This document shows positions 25,174 to 33,755 of a stretch of 64,000 bases of DNA, one piece after another. The notes beneath the pieces are model-generated. The model did no database searches. It saw only the letters and a program-made list of their open reading frames with translations, and was not told the DNA's origin. How positions within the stretch are numbered: the first letter of the stretch is position 1; every line of letters begins with the position of its first letter. A program made the translations under genes and the position numbers. This DNA is from Candidatus Abyssobacteria bacterium SURF_5 (GTDB lineage: Bacteria > Abyssobacteria > SURF-5). The DNA is taken from assembly GCA_003598085.1 (NCBI GenBank), contig QZKU01000068.1:60173-124172 (forward strand), in the 5' to 3' direction.

Positions 25174-25412
25174 AAGGTTGCCGCCTCCCTGTTCCCGACG
25201 AAGGCCCTAACTCCGAGGTAAATCCTCGGCAAAACCTGACTCCGCTCCCTATTGGTTCTTTCACAATTCGACATGAGCACTATGAGCAAGCATTATGCCA
25301 ACCAGAGCAAAGAAAAACAAAAACAACCTTGAGGGGAGAAAAAGACGGGCTAACACCCACCGGGGGAAAAAGTTATGTCGGCTTCGCAAGCGTCGGCTCG
25401 AAAGCCCCTGCA
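25174..25412. other. Gene-free stretch between LysE and the twin-gene promoter
   Basis: No credible coding region. A 6-bp hairpin (CCGAGG 25213-25218, CCTCGG 25224-25229) is the only structure seen; no T-run follows it on the minus strand. Confidence 0.5.
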
Positions 25413-26069
25413 TTAATGCAGAAGGAAGGCGCCTATTATTTTGCCTCCATATCCTATGAAATAAATCCCGAAAAGGAGCAAAAAGACTCCGCAAACCTGA
25501 ATTGCCAGCTTATAGCCTCGTCCCGTCAGAAAGCGCCGGCCGGAACCGATTGCAAATCCGACGGATCCAAACCACAAGAAATCGGACAGAATGTGGCCGA
25601 TGTAGAATGTGATGATTCCCGCGATTCCGGCCTCCCCGGCAGCCCATATCAAAAGCGCCGGGGCTACCAGGAACCACCATATGGACCAGTAGGGGTTGCT
25701 GATCGTAACAGCCGAACCGTTCAGGATAAGATTGTGGGGGGGCCGGGGGTTGTTTGAGGAAATCGCGCCTTCATCATAAGAAGGACTTCTGAGCGCGCCG
25801 ACGCCCATCCAGATAAGGATTACGCCGCCAACAAGTCCGATAAAGCCGGACACGCTGCTATTGAAGACAAATCGATTAAGACCTGCGGCAAGTACGATAA
25901 CGAGTGCAAGCTCGCAAAGCGCATGACCGGTTGAGAGCCATAAGGCCGACCACTTGCTGCGGCTGATCGATTCCTTCACTGTGACAGCAAGCAAAGGCCC
26001 CGGCATTACGGCCCCGGTGAACCCGATGCCGAGTGAGGTCAGGAAAATTATGAGGAGTTGATGAGCCAT
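25413..26069 (-). CDS. LysE-family amino-acid exporter
   Basis: The 218-residue membrane protein has six hydrophobic segments and the LysE/RhtB hallmark 'IGFTGAVMPGPLLAVTV' in the first helix-loop, with a later 'NPYWSIWWFLVAP' segment. Members export lysine, homoserine, threonine or other small amphipathic solutes; the specific cargo is not inferable. It follows the EF-G-like gene across a 67-bp gap that contains a strong hairpin. Confidence 0.85.
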   Translation of the reverse strand: MAHQLLIIFLTSLGIGFTGAVMPGPLLAVTVKESISRSKWSALWLSTGHALCELALVIVLAAGLNRFVFNSSVSGFIGLVGGVILIWMGVGALRSPSYDEGAISSNNPRPPHNLILNGSAVTISNPYWSIWWFLVAPALLIWAAGEAGIAGIITFYIGHILSDFLWFGSVGFAIGSGRRFLTGRGYKLAIQVCGVFLLLFGIYFIGYGGKIIGAFLLH

Positions 26070-26086
26070 CCTCGATGACGAATAGG

Positions 26087-26109
26087 GCGGGAAGCTTCGA
26101 GCTTCCCGC
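26087..26109. terminator. Hairpin between the EF-G-like gene and LysE
   Basis: A 9-bp perfect stem (GCGGGAAGC/GCTTCCCGC, loop TTCGA). The T-run (TGGTTTTT) is on the plus-strand side, so as an intrinsic terminator it would stop antisense transcription. On the minus strand it is a hairpin in the leader of LysE, 18 nt before its ATG. Confidence 0.4.
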
Positions 26110-26135
26110 TGGTTTTTCTCGAAGCCGATCAGCTT

Positions 26136-28190
26136 CTATTTTTCGGCTTCTTCCTTTTCCTTTTTCGCCTGATCAATAATACGTTGCGTTATATGGGCAG
26201 GCACTTCTTCATAGTGAGAGAACTTCATCGTATACGAGCCCCGCCCGCCGGTGATCGACCGAAGCTCGGTGGAAAAATTCAGGATTTCGGCCTCGGGAAC
26301 TGTTACCCGGATGATCTGTCCGTGTGGAGTGGCTTCCATGCCGAGAACCCGGCCGCGCTTCGAGTTGAAAATGCCCGTGATGTCGCCCATGAACTCCTCG
26401 GGCACGAGCACTTCCACTTCCATGAGCGGCTCGAGCAACGCCATTTGCGTTTGTGAAGCCGCCTTTTGAACCGCCTGAGAACCCGCGATCTTAAAGGCCA
26501 ATTCAGACGAATCAACCGAATGCATCATGCCGTCATATAGCCGCACCTTGACGTCTACAACCGGAAATCCGGCCATTATGCCCCGTTCCAGCGCCTCAAC
26601 CACTCCCTTTTCAACGGCGGGCACGTAGTTCTTTGAGATTGATCCTCCAAAAATATCGTCCTCAAATTCAAAGCCTTCTCCGCGTTGCTTCGGAGTGAGT
26701 TCCAACTCGACTTCACCGAATTGACCGCGCCCCCCAGACTGCTTCTTGTGGCGATACCGTGCGGATGCCTTCCCTTTGATCGTTTCCTTGTAAGGAACAC
26801 GAGGAAGCGAAGTTTCGGCCGAAACATTAAACTTGCTTTTCAGCCGGTCCATGATGACGTTCAAATGAAGGTCTCCCATACCCGCGATGATTTCTTCCTT
26901 GGTCTCCTGATTTCGATACACTTTGAAAGTCGGATCCTCATTGGCAATCCGGTTGAGAGCCTGCATGATCCTGTCTTCATCGGCACGGGACTGCGGCTTT
27001 ACCGACAGGCGCACCATCGGTTCCGGGAAATCGATCGGATCGAAGAGAAGGAAGCGGTTGCTGTCGCACATGGTATCGCCCGCTTCCGTAACTTTCAATT
27101 TGGGAATGGCGGCGATTTCACCCGGGCCGACTGAATCAACGGATGTCTGTTCTTTTCCTTGCATGACGAACATGTTTCCGATGCGCTCCTGCACCTGCTT
27201 GTTCGCGTTATAAAAGCCGGTTTCGACGCGAACGGTGCCGGAGAACACCCGGAAGTAAGTCAATTGACCGATATACGGGTCGGTCATGGTCTTAAACACG
27301 CGAGCGGCCAACGGTGCGGACGGGTCCGGCTGAATCTCCTCGTACTCTTGTTTCTTGTTCTTCGCTTTCCTTCGAGGAACGTCAAGCGGCGAGGGGAGGC
27401 AATCCATCGCAAAATCAAGCAATTCCTTTACCCCGATACCCTTCTCGCCGGCTCCGCAGAGAACGGGAACAATAGCGCCCGAAGCGATGCCTTTTTTCAA
27501 GCCTGCTGCGGTCTCTTCCTCGGAGAGAGCGCCTTCCTCAAGATATTTTTCGGTAAGCGCGTCGTCCGTCTCGGCGGCGGCTTCAAGCAGTTTTTCCCGA
27601 TATTCCGAAAATTTTCCCCGGATATCATCCGGCACCTGCGACTCATCCGCCGTCTTCCAGAGACTCACCACTGCCTTCAAGCCCGCCTCCTTGCCGATCG
27701 GTATCGTAAACGGAATACAGGCATCCCCCAAGCTCTCCCGAAGGGAAGCAAGAATCCTGTAGAAGTCGCTGTGCTCCTTGTCGAGCTTGTTCACGAAGAT
27801 GGCGCGAGAGAGATGGTATTTATCGCAGTACCGCCAACTGGTGATCGTGCCCACTTCGATTCCTGCCGTCCCATCCACGAGCATGAGTGCGCTATCGAGT
27901 GCTGCCAGAGAGGCGGCCATTTCACCGACAAAATCCGCGTAACCCGGATTGTCGATGATGTAGATCCGGCCTTTTTGCCAGTCGGTATGCGTCAACTTCA
28001 AGGCAATGGTAAATTTCCTCGTCACTTCCTCATCGAGATAATCTCCAACCGTATTTCCGACATCAACGGACCCCATGCGGCTGGTTTTGCCTGTTTCATT
28101 CAGAATGCGCTCCACGAGGGAAGTCTTGCCTGTTCCCCCGTGGCCGACTAGGCCCACATTGCGGATATCCTTTACATCAAACTTAGCCAT
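26136..28190 (-). CDS. Elongation factor G-like GTPase (EF-G2 type)
   Basis: The 684-residue protein has the five EF-G domains. The P-loop is 'GHGGTGKTSL', the G3 motif 'DNPGYADF' and the G4 'NKLDKE'. Domain IV ('GGRGQFGEVELEL') and domain V ('TGGRGSYTMKFSHYEEVP') are intact. Against canonical EF-G the G3 Thr (DTPG) is Asn and the switch I core is 'RKFTI' rather than RGITI, so it belongs with the EF-G2/EF-G-like paralogues. Their role (ribosome-dependent GTPase without full translocase activity in some species) is not settled. It stands outside any rpsL-rpsG-fusA-tuf cluster, as expected for a paralogue. Confidence 0.85.
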   Translation of the reverse strand: MAKFDVKDIRNVGLVGHGGTGKTSLVERILNETGKTSRMGSVDVGNTVGDYLDEEVTRKFTIALKLTHTDWQKGRIYIIDNPGYADFVGEMAASLAALDSALMLVDGTAGIEVGTITSWRYCDKYHLSRAIFVNKLDKEHSDFYRILASLRESLGDACIPFTIPIGKEAGLKAVVSLWKTADESQVPDDIRGKFSEYREKLLEAAAETDDALTEKYLEEGALSEEETAAGLKKGIASGAIVPVLCGAGEKGIGVKELLDFAMDCLPSPLDVPRRKAKNKKQEYEEIQPDPSAPLAARVFKTMTDPYIGQLTYFRVFSGTVRVETGFYNANKQVQERIGNMFVMQGKEQTSVDSVGPGEIAAIPKLKVTEAGDTMCDSNRFLLFDPIDFPEPMVRLSVKPQSRADEDRIMQALNRIANEDPTFKVYRNQETKEEIIAGMGDLHLNVIMDRLKSKFNVSAETSLPRVPYKETIKGKASARYRHKKQSGGRGQFGEVELELTPKQRGEGFEFEDDIFGGSISKNYVPAVEKGVVEALERGIMAGFPVVDVKVRLYDGMMHSVDSSELAFKIAGSQAVQKAASQTQMALLEPLMEVEVLVPEEFMGDITGIFNSKRGRVLGMEATPHGQIIRVTVPEAEILNFSTELRSITGGRGSYTMKFSHYEEVPAHITQRIIDQAKKEKEEAEK

Positions 28191-28210
28191 TTTCTCCTCC
28201 CTGTGTTGGC

Positions 28211-28756
28211 TTATGTAGTTTCTTGCAGTCTCTGTCGTATCTTCAAGAGGCCGATGATCGTCTTCGCGTCGACGATCTCGCCTGCGTCTATTTTCCGAAA
28301 CGCCTCGGATAAAGCTACAGGATGCGCCTCGATTTGCTCGTCTTTATCAAGTTCCGCCTTCGCGGGCTCCAGGTTACGGGCCGCAAAGACATGAAGAAAT
28401 TCGTTGCAGAAGCCGGGCGACGTATAAAAGGCGCACAAGCGCTCCATCTCGCGTGCGCGATAGCCCACTTCCTCGATGAGTTCTCTGTGGGCGCATTCTG
28501 TGGGATCTTCCCCCCGCTCCAGCGTGCCGGCCGGGATCTCCCAGAGAACTGCTCCCGCACAATAGCGAAATTGCCGGATCAGGATGACTTCGTGCGGCGA
28601 GAGCAATGGCACAACGGCTACTGCCCCCGGATGCCGAACAACCTCACGTTTCGCTCCGCTACCATCCGGATATTGTATGGTTTCGACTGAAAGATCGACC
28701 ACCCTGCCGCAATATATTTTTTCCACATTTGTTATGACAAAATCTTTCACGAGCAC
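28211..28756 (-). CDS. NUDIX hydrolase, ADP-ribose pyrophosphatase type
   Basis: The 181-residue protein has a complete Nudix box from 'GTLERGEDPTECAHRELIEEVG' (Gx5Ex7REUxEExGU) near residue 80, preceded by 'VVRHPGAVAVVPLL' and followed by 'FYTSPGFCNEFLHVF', which resembles ADP-ribose pyrophosphatases (NudF-like). These split ADP-ribose into AMP and ribose-5-phosphate. The start is GTG at 28756. It precedes the EF-G-like gene by 20 bp. Confidence 0.88.
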   Translation of the reverse strand: MLVKDFVITNVEKIYCGRVVDLSVETIQYPDGSGAKREVVRHPGAVAVVPLLSPHEVILIRQFRYCAGAVLWEIPAGTLERGEDPTECAHRELIEEVGYRAREMERLCAFYTSPGFCNEFLHVFAARNLEPAKAELDKDEQIEAHPVALSEAFRKIDAGEIVDAKTIIGLLKIRQRLQETT

Positions 28757-28809
28757 TCTCTCGTAGCAACAAATCCCGCTTTTCTCGGAGCTGCCGGGAA
28801 ATTCCGCAT

Positions 28810-28818
28810 ATTATAACA
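28810..28818 (-). promoter_or_regulatory. Extended -10 promoter for the NUDIX gene
   Basis: TGTTATAAT on the minus strand (TGN plus a perfect TATAAT at 28810-28815), with no clear -35, 54 nt before the GTG at 28756. Confidence 0.4.
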
Positions 28819-28874
28819 TAGTGGGGGCTGCGATGACGGCAACGCCGGCGGAGAGGCTGAAGACAAGCGCGCGG

Positions 28875-29396
28875 TCAGACAATTTCAGTTCCGTATGTCT
28901 TCTCCATGCGCGTGAGGGCAAACCTGTGCATTTGCTGATCGAAGTCAGCGACTCCCTTCTTGGGGACCGTGACTGAATAACCCCTGTCCCGGAGACCACC
29001 GACCGTGTCCATCACGCAAATCGAGGTGCAAACGCCGGTGACGGTAACGTGTTTTACCTTATTTTCTTTAAGAACTCGTTCAAGCCTGGTGCCGTACAAA
29101 CCGGAGAACCTCCGTTTCGGGACGACCTTGTCGCCGCGCTCTGGCTTCAATTCCGAAATAATCTGTGCGCCCGCAGAACCTTTTACCGCATGCTTCGGGA
29201 ACAATTGGAATTCTTTATCATTCGGCGTGTGGTCATCAGTGAGATAGATAACCAGGTCGCCACGTCCCCTGGCTTCCCGTATTTTATCCCGAACGAAGGG
29301 CACAATCCGGTCGACTGTCGGCCCAACATATAACGCCCCTCTCTTATCAACAAAATCTTTCAACATATCGATGACTATCAATGCTCTTTTCGGCAT
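28875..29396 (-). CDS. Isochorismatase-family cysteine hydrolase
   Basis: The 173-residue protein has the family's catalytic triad: Asp in 'IVIDMLKDFVD' (N-terminus), Lys in 'VVPKRRFSG' and Cys in 'VTGVCTSICVMDT'. The layout matches nicotinamidase-like hydrolases, which deamidate nicotinamide in NAD salvage; the cis-peptide region and the short length also fit. Isochorismatase or other amide substrates remain possible. Given an ADP-ribose-type NUDIX gene next to it, an NAD-recycling role is a reasonable inference. Confidence 0.82.
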   Translation of the reverse strand: MPKRALIVIDMLKDFVDKRGALYVGPTVDRIVPFVRDKIREARGRGDLVIYLTDDHTPNDKEFQLFPKHAVKGSAGAQIISELKPERGDKVVPKRRFSGLYGTRLERVLKENKVKHVTVTGVCTSICVMDTVGGLRDRGYSVTVPKKGVADFDQQMHRFALTRMEKTYGTEIV

Positions 29397-29453
29397 CTTT
29401 TCCTACTCCCTAAGATATCCAAGGGGCGGCGGCCCAGGATCAACATTTTGCAG

Positions 29454-29801
29454 CTAATTATCATCGAGCCGCCGAAGAAAGTCATCAACGTCGAAGGGCG
29501 GAAATTCGTTTTCGCCGGCAGCTCTTTCGGGAGCCCCGAGTGGGCTCCGCAGAAACTTCTGCTGACAGGAGCGGCAGAGATCAAATGTAAAGTGTTTAAA
29601 TACATCCTCTTCCAGCTCCTTCGGGTTCATCGCTTCCATCTTCTCGACCAGCCTTTGAATCTCCTCTTCATAATCTCGTTCGAGATCGGACGGCTCTATC
29701 TTCATTGTATCATACGCTGCAAAGATATTCATTTTGAGCACGTACCGCAGCTCGGTCAGTTCGATCCTGACGCCGCACATGTCACACACGTAATACTTCA
29801 T
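29454..29801 (-). CDS. Small zinc-ribbon protein
   Basis: The ATG at 29801, after AAAGAGG, gives 115 residues. There are two Cys pairs, 'YVCDMCGV' near residue 5 and 'DLCRSCQQ' near 82, joined by an acidic helical segment, followed by an acidic C-terminus. The Cys pairs probably bind one zinc. I do not recognise the family. It has its own promoter and lies downstream of the JAMM-helicase gene. Confidence 0.6.
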   Translation of the reverse strand: MKYYVCDMCGVRIELTELRYVLKMNIFAAYDTMKIEPSDLERDYEEEIQRLVEKMEAMNPKELEEDVFKHFTFDLCRSCQQKFLRSPLGAPERAAGENEFPPFDVDDFLRRLDDN

Positions 29802-29841
29802 GTGGACCTCTTTACTTGCACAAGATGAACCCAATCATTTA

Positions 29842-29870
29842 AATTTACCACAAAATTCAGGCTTTTTCAA
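29842..29870 (-). promoter_or_regulatory. Promoter for the small zinc-ribbon gene
   Basis: TTGAAA (29865-29870), 17 nt, TAAATT (29842-29847) on the minus strand, about 40 nt before the ATG at 29801. Confidence 0.5.
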
Positions 29871-29904
29871 AGTTTGGCCGCTTCCCGCTCTGAACTTTCC
29901 ACCG

Positions 29905-32490
29905 TTAATCGCCCTTCTCCGTCTCTGCAACATCCGAGACGATTTGCTCTCGCCGCAACATGGTGAAGAGGGTTTGAAACTCCTCAAATACCTCATCGCA
30001 GGTTCCGCGCACCACGCGGCAAGGCGGAAGTGAATTCAAGAAAATTCGCCCGTAATATTTTGCGGCTACTCGCTTATCGAGAATGAGGACGGCGCCGTGG
30101 TCGGTGCGATTGCGGATCAGCCGGCCGAATCCCTGTTTGAATTTGATGACTGCCAGGGGGACTGAAAACTCGATGAACGGATTGCCTCCGCGCCGCTCGA
30201 TATCTTCGGCGCGCGCCTGCACGATGGGGTCGTCGGGCACTCTGAATGGCAGCTTGGCAAGGACCACGCACTCAAGGGATTCGCCCTCCACGTCGACACC
30301 CTCCCAAAAGCTGAGCGTGGCGAAAAGAACCGATGTCGTGTCGCGCCGGAACCGCTCGAGCAATGCTGTCCGGTTATCGTCCCCCTGCCGGAGCGCATTG
30401 ACGCCGAGTTCCTGCTCGAGCCTGGGCGCAAGCTCGCGGTAGGCCCATCCCAGCATCGAAAAAGAGGTGAATAGTAAAAAAGCGCGGCCCTGCGTGATGC
30501 TGAGGCAGCGAAAGATCGTTGACACCAGGACATCGCGAAATCCTGAATCGCCGGGATTGGGTACATCGGTGGGAATGCCCAGCACAGCCTGTTCGGCAAA
30601 ATTGAAAGGCGAAGGCAGGCTAAGGAACCGAATCCTTTCTTCGTCAATCTTATCCAACCCGATGCGTGAAAAAAGAAAATCGAATCGACCCTCGACCGTC
30701 AATGTCGCCGACGTGAGCACAACCGTTGGAAAACATACATACACCTGCTCCGCGAGGGCGGGCCCCACGTCCAGCGGGACAGAATAAAGCCGGACGGCCG
30801 GATTTTTGGCGCGTACTTGGGCTTCAATCCATCGGACATGGTCGATACCCTCACCAAAGATGACATCCTCTACGGTGGAGGCGGCGGAGTCGATGCGGTT
30901 CGCGATCGCATTTATTTCGATCCGGTCATCCGAGAAATCGGTGTCGGAGCCTTTTTCCCGTTCGATTTCCTCGAGCTTTTTGAGCACCAGCGCCAGCCGC
31001 GATACGAATACGCGGAGCTCGCTCAGGAGCTTCTCGACCGCCGGCAGGCAGTCGTGTGACCAGCGCTCATTATCCCGGAGCGACGTCCCGATTCGCATCT
31101 TCAGCTCGCCGTCCGCCCGCTGAGTCAAGTTGTAATTATGAAGGAATTCGAGAAGAGTATCGAACGCGCCATTAATGTAATGCTCAAGATCGTTTTTCCG
31201 GGGAATGATTTCTTCCTGAATGTTGAGGATCAGATCCTCGACGCGCTCCTTTCCGGCTGGCGCACGCATCAGCTTTGCTCTGAGAGCGGAAATCAATCCG
31301 CCTTCCTGCCTGCGCGACTGCGCATGATGGATGCGCCCGAGCAGGCGGAGAAGGCCGAGGCGTGTTATGTGGGAGCCGAAGTATGAGGTCGCCGAATCCT
31401 CGATGTTGTGCGCCTCATCGAGAATCACGCGGCGGTATCCCGGCAGAATAGCCATATCCGAATAACTTTGGGTGGCATTGCGGACGGAAAGATCGGCAAA
31501 CAGCAGATGATGATTGACCACCAGAAGGTCGGCACAAGCCGCTTCGCGGCGGGCGCGATTAACAAAGCAGTCGGCGAAATGGGCACAGTTGACCCGGGCG
31601 CACGAATCGCTCTCGGAATTCACCTTATCCCAGAGATCGGCCTTCGGGACAAAGTTGAGGTCCGACCGGCTGCCGTCGCGCGTCTGTTTCGACCATGCCA
31701 GAATATGCTGGAGCGTCTCGCGCTCATCCGCCGCCGCCAGCAGATCGAACTCGCGTTCGAGCATCGCCGCCTTGCGCAGACAGATGTAGTTACCCCGGCC
31801 CTTCACCAGAGCCGCCTTGCACTCGATATTGAGCGCCGACAAAAGCGCCGGGATGTCTTTCCTCATCAACTGCTCCTGCAAGTTGATCGTGTTGGTGGAA
31901 AGAACGACGCGTTCCTTGTTCCGAACAGCCCAACAGATTGCCGGAATAAGATACGCGAACGTTTTTCCCGTGCCCGTTCCCGCCTCGATCGCGGCGATCC
32001 CGTTCCGGTTGAATGCATCCGCGACCGCGCGCATCATCTCGATCTGCTGCTGCCGGTGCTCATAATTTTTCAGTTTGCGCGCGATCGGACCGCCCGGCCG
32101 GAGCATGTCGGCAAGAGAATCCTCTTGCAGTAACTCCAGCTTCTCGCGCGCAAACGCGGCGACTACTTCATATACCTTGGTAGCGGAATTATTGATGATA
32201 TAAAAGCCGACACCGGCCTGGCCGAGATTGCTTGCAATCGAGATGTCGGCGGACGATGGCGTCAGCCCCCCGCCGGGATGGTTGTGAATAACCACGTCGC
32301 CAGGACGCGCATGCTGAGTGATTGCAGGAACCGCATCCTGATTCCCATGCGCAAGCGGAATGACTTTCACCACCATTCGCTTCTCATTGGTGGCGCCGAT
32401 AAAGAACACTTCATTCCCGCCGGCGGATTCGATCTCGGTCCGGAGAGCTGTAATCGCGTTTTGCGCTATGAGCCTTTTAGCTGACAACAT
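29905..32490 (-). CDS. DinG/XPD-family helicase with N-terminal JAMM metalloprotease domain
   Basis: The 861-residue protein has two parts. Residues about 1-125 form a JAB/JAMM domain with Glu27 ('NEVFFIG') and the full zinc motif 'HNHPGGGLTPSSAD' (His-x-His-x7-Ser-x2-Asp), as in RadC and deubiquitinase-like enzymes. From about 140 it is a DinG-type superfamily-2 helicase: 'EAGTGTGKTFAY' (Walker A), four cysteines for a 4Fe-4S cluster ('SCARVNCAHFADC' and a Cys 11 residues on), 'ILDEAHNIED' (DEAH) and a C-terminal 'ATLSFWEGVDVEGE'. DinG-type enzymes unwind 5'-3' and act on R-loops and replication blocks. What the protease-like domain does is unknown. Confidence 0.88.
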   Translation of the reverse strand: MLSAKRLIAQNAITALRTEIESAGGNEVFFIGATNEKRMVVKVIPLAHGNQDAVPAITQHARPGDVVIHNHPGGGLTPSSADISIASNLGQAGVGFYIINNSATKVYEVVAAFAREKLELLQEDSLADMLRPGGPIARKLKNYEHRQQQIEMMRAVADAFNRNGIAAIEAGTGTGKTFAYLIPAICWAVRNKERVVLSTNTINLQEQLMRKDIPALLSALNIECKAALVKGRGNYICLRKAAMLEREFDLLAAADERETLQHILAWSKQTRDGSRSDLNFVPKADLWDKVNSESDSCARVNCAHFADCFVNRARREAACADLLVVNHHLLFADLSVRNATQSYSDMAILPGYRRVILDEAHNIEDSATSYFGSHITRLGLLRLLGRIHHAQSRRQEGGLISALRAKLMRAPAGKERVEDLILNIQEEIIPRKNDLEHYINGAFDTLLEFLHNYNLTQRADGELKMRIGTSLRDNERWSHDCLPAVEKLLSELRVFVSRLALVLKKLEEIEREKGSDTDFSDDRIEINAIANRIDSAASTVEDVIFGEGIDHVRWIEAQVRAKNPAVRLYSVPLDVGPALAEQVYVCFPTVVLTSATLTVEGRFDFLFSRIGLDKIDEERIRFLSLPSPFNFAEQAVLGIPTDVPNPGDSGFRDVLVSTIFRCLSITQGRAFLLFTSFSMLGWAYRELAPRLEQELGVNALRQGDDNRTALLERFRRDTTSVLFATLSFWEGVDVEGESLECVVLAKLPFRVPDDPIVQARAEDIERRGGNPFIEFSVPLAVIKFKQGFGRLIRNRTDHGAVLILDKRVAAKYYGRIFLNSLPPCRVVRGTCDEVFEEFQTLFTMLRREQIVSDVAETEKGD

Positions 32491-32511
32491 TTATCCATTT
32501 CTCCAAACTTT

Positions 32512-32541
32512 ATTATACGCGCATACTCACAAGGGAGACAA
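32512..32541 (-). promoter_or_regulatory. Promoter for the JAMM-helicase gene
   Basis: TTGTCT (32536-32541), 18 nt, TATAAT (32512-32517) on the minus strand, 22 nt before the ATG at 32490. The -35 is weak, the -10 exact. Confidence 0.45.
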
Positions 32542-32589
32542 CAACGGCAGGACCGAAAGAAGAGAAGAGAAACCCTGGACCCGTCACGC

Positions 32590-32618
32590 TTGATCTTTAT
32601 TTATTATCTGCATATAAT
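32590..32618 (+). promoter_or_regulatory. Promoter for the dehydrogenase/ligase operon
   Basis: TTGATC (32590-32595), 17 nt, TATAAT (32613-32618) on the plus strand, 96 nt before the ATG at 32715. Divergent from the helicase promoter. Confidence 0.65.
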
Positions 32619-32714
32619 TTTGAATCTGACCTTTCAAAGGAGTCATTCTCACGGGAGTAAAAAGACGAAGACAGCTCTCTTGTTGATCCAGTCGCTGTCG
32701 TCCAGGAGAGAATA

Positions 32715-33725
32715 ATGAAAGCCTTAATGTTGAAGGGGCCGCGTGATGTGTCATTGGAAGAGGTCCCGATTGCTCCGGCAGGGTCCTCCGGCGTGAAGAT
32801 ACGGGTAAAAAGAGGACTTATCTGTGGGACCGACCACTCGATGTTCACCGGTTCGTTTCCGGTGCCGGGCGATTATCCGTTTTTCATTGGGCATGAATTG
32901 GCGGGAGTCGTCGAGGAAGTCGGCCCGAACGTGCGTGATATTGCCCCGGGACAAATCGCCGTGACGAATCCAGTGCTCTTCTGTGGTGAATGCTACCGCT
33001 GCCGCAATGGGCAGCAGCATTACTGCGAGCGGCTTACTGAATTGTGGAAACCGAACGGCGGGTTTTCAGAGTATATCGTGGTCGACGCGCAACAAACCTT
33101 CACGGTGCCCGAAGGCATCAGCCTGGATCAGGCCGCTTTTGCCGAGCCCGTGTCCGTGTGCGTCCATTGCATCGATATGGCGGATATCAAACCGGGCATG
33201 AGCGTAGCGATAACGGGGGCCGGTCCGATAGGGCTGATCCTTCTGCAGTTGGCGATCCGATCGGGAGCGGCTTTCACATTCGTGTCGGAACCGGTGGCCT
33301 CGAAGCGAGAGATGGCGCGAAGACTTGGAGCCGATGCAGTTGTAGATCCCTCGGTTGAAGATGTTCAGGAGAAGGCTTTCGCGGCAACCGGCAACAAGGG
33401 GTTCGACGTTGTCATAGAAGCATCGGGCAACGCGCAGGCCGTTCAGGACGCCTACAATATCACGGGCAGCAAAGCATCGCTCTTTTACTTCGCCGTTTAC
33501 CCGATGGACCTGACCTTGTCGCTGAGCCTGTTCATGCTCTACTTCAAAGAGCTGACGATTAAAGGCGTCTTTTTTTCTCCCTATACATTCCCGCGCGCGA
33601 TCAACATATTGCCAAAACTGCAGCTTTCAGACCTGATCACTCACCGGCTTCCGCTGGAGAGAGCTGCCGAGGCGTTTGCTTTATACGAGACGGGCCAGCC
33701 GATAAAGATAGCGATCGAGTGCTGA
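32715..33725 (+). CDS. Zinc-dependent medium-chain alcohol dehydrogenase
   Basis: The 336-residue MDR protein has the catalytic zinc ligands Cys ('LICGTDHSM') and His-Glu ('IGHELAGVVEEVG'), the structural zinc set Cys-x2-Cys-x2-Cys-x7-Cys starting at 'FCGECYRCRNG', and the NAD(P) loop 'ITGAGPIGLILLQLA'. It oxidises an alcohol or hydroxyacyl compound; related MDR enzymes include threonine, sorbitol and 6-hydroxycyclohexenecarbonyl-CoA dehydrogenases, and I cannot choose between them. A GGAGA ribosome site precedes the ATG. It is the first gene of a four-gene operon with an acyl-CoA ligase and an SDR. Confidence 0.85.
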   Translation: MKALMLKGPRDVSLEEVPIAPAGSSGVKIRVKRGLICGTDHSMFTGSFPVPGDYPFFIGHELAGVVEEVGPNVRDIAPGQIAVTNPVLFCGECYRCRNGQQHYCERLTELWKPNGGFSEYIVVDAQQTFTVPEGISLDQAAFAEPVSVCVHCIDMADIKPGMSVAITGAGPIGLILLQLAIRSGAAFTFVSEPVASKREMARRLGADAVVDPSVEDVQEKAFAATGNKGFDVVIEASGNAQAVQDAYNITGSKASLFYFAVYPMDLTLSLSLFMLYFKELTIKGVFFSPYTFPRAINILPKLQLSDLITHRLPLERAAEAFALYETGQPIKIAIEC

Positions 33726-33755
33726 GAAAAAAATCGGCGAAAACATTCTGATTTC

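Noticed and set aside
25167..25757. Plus-strand frame overlapping LysE
   Set aside because: It is antisense to a clear transporter gene and resembles no protein.
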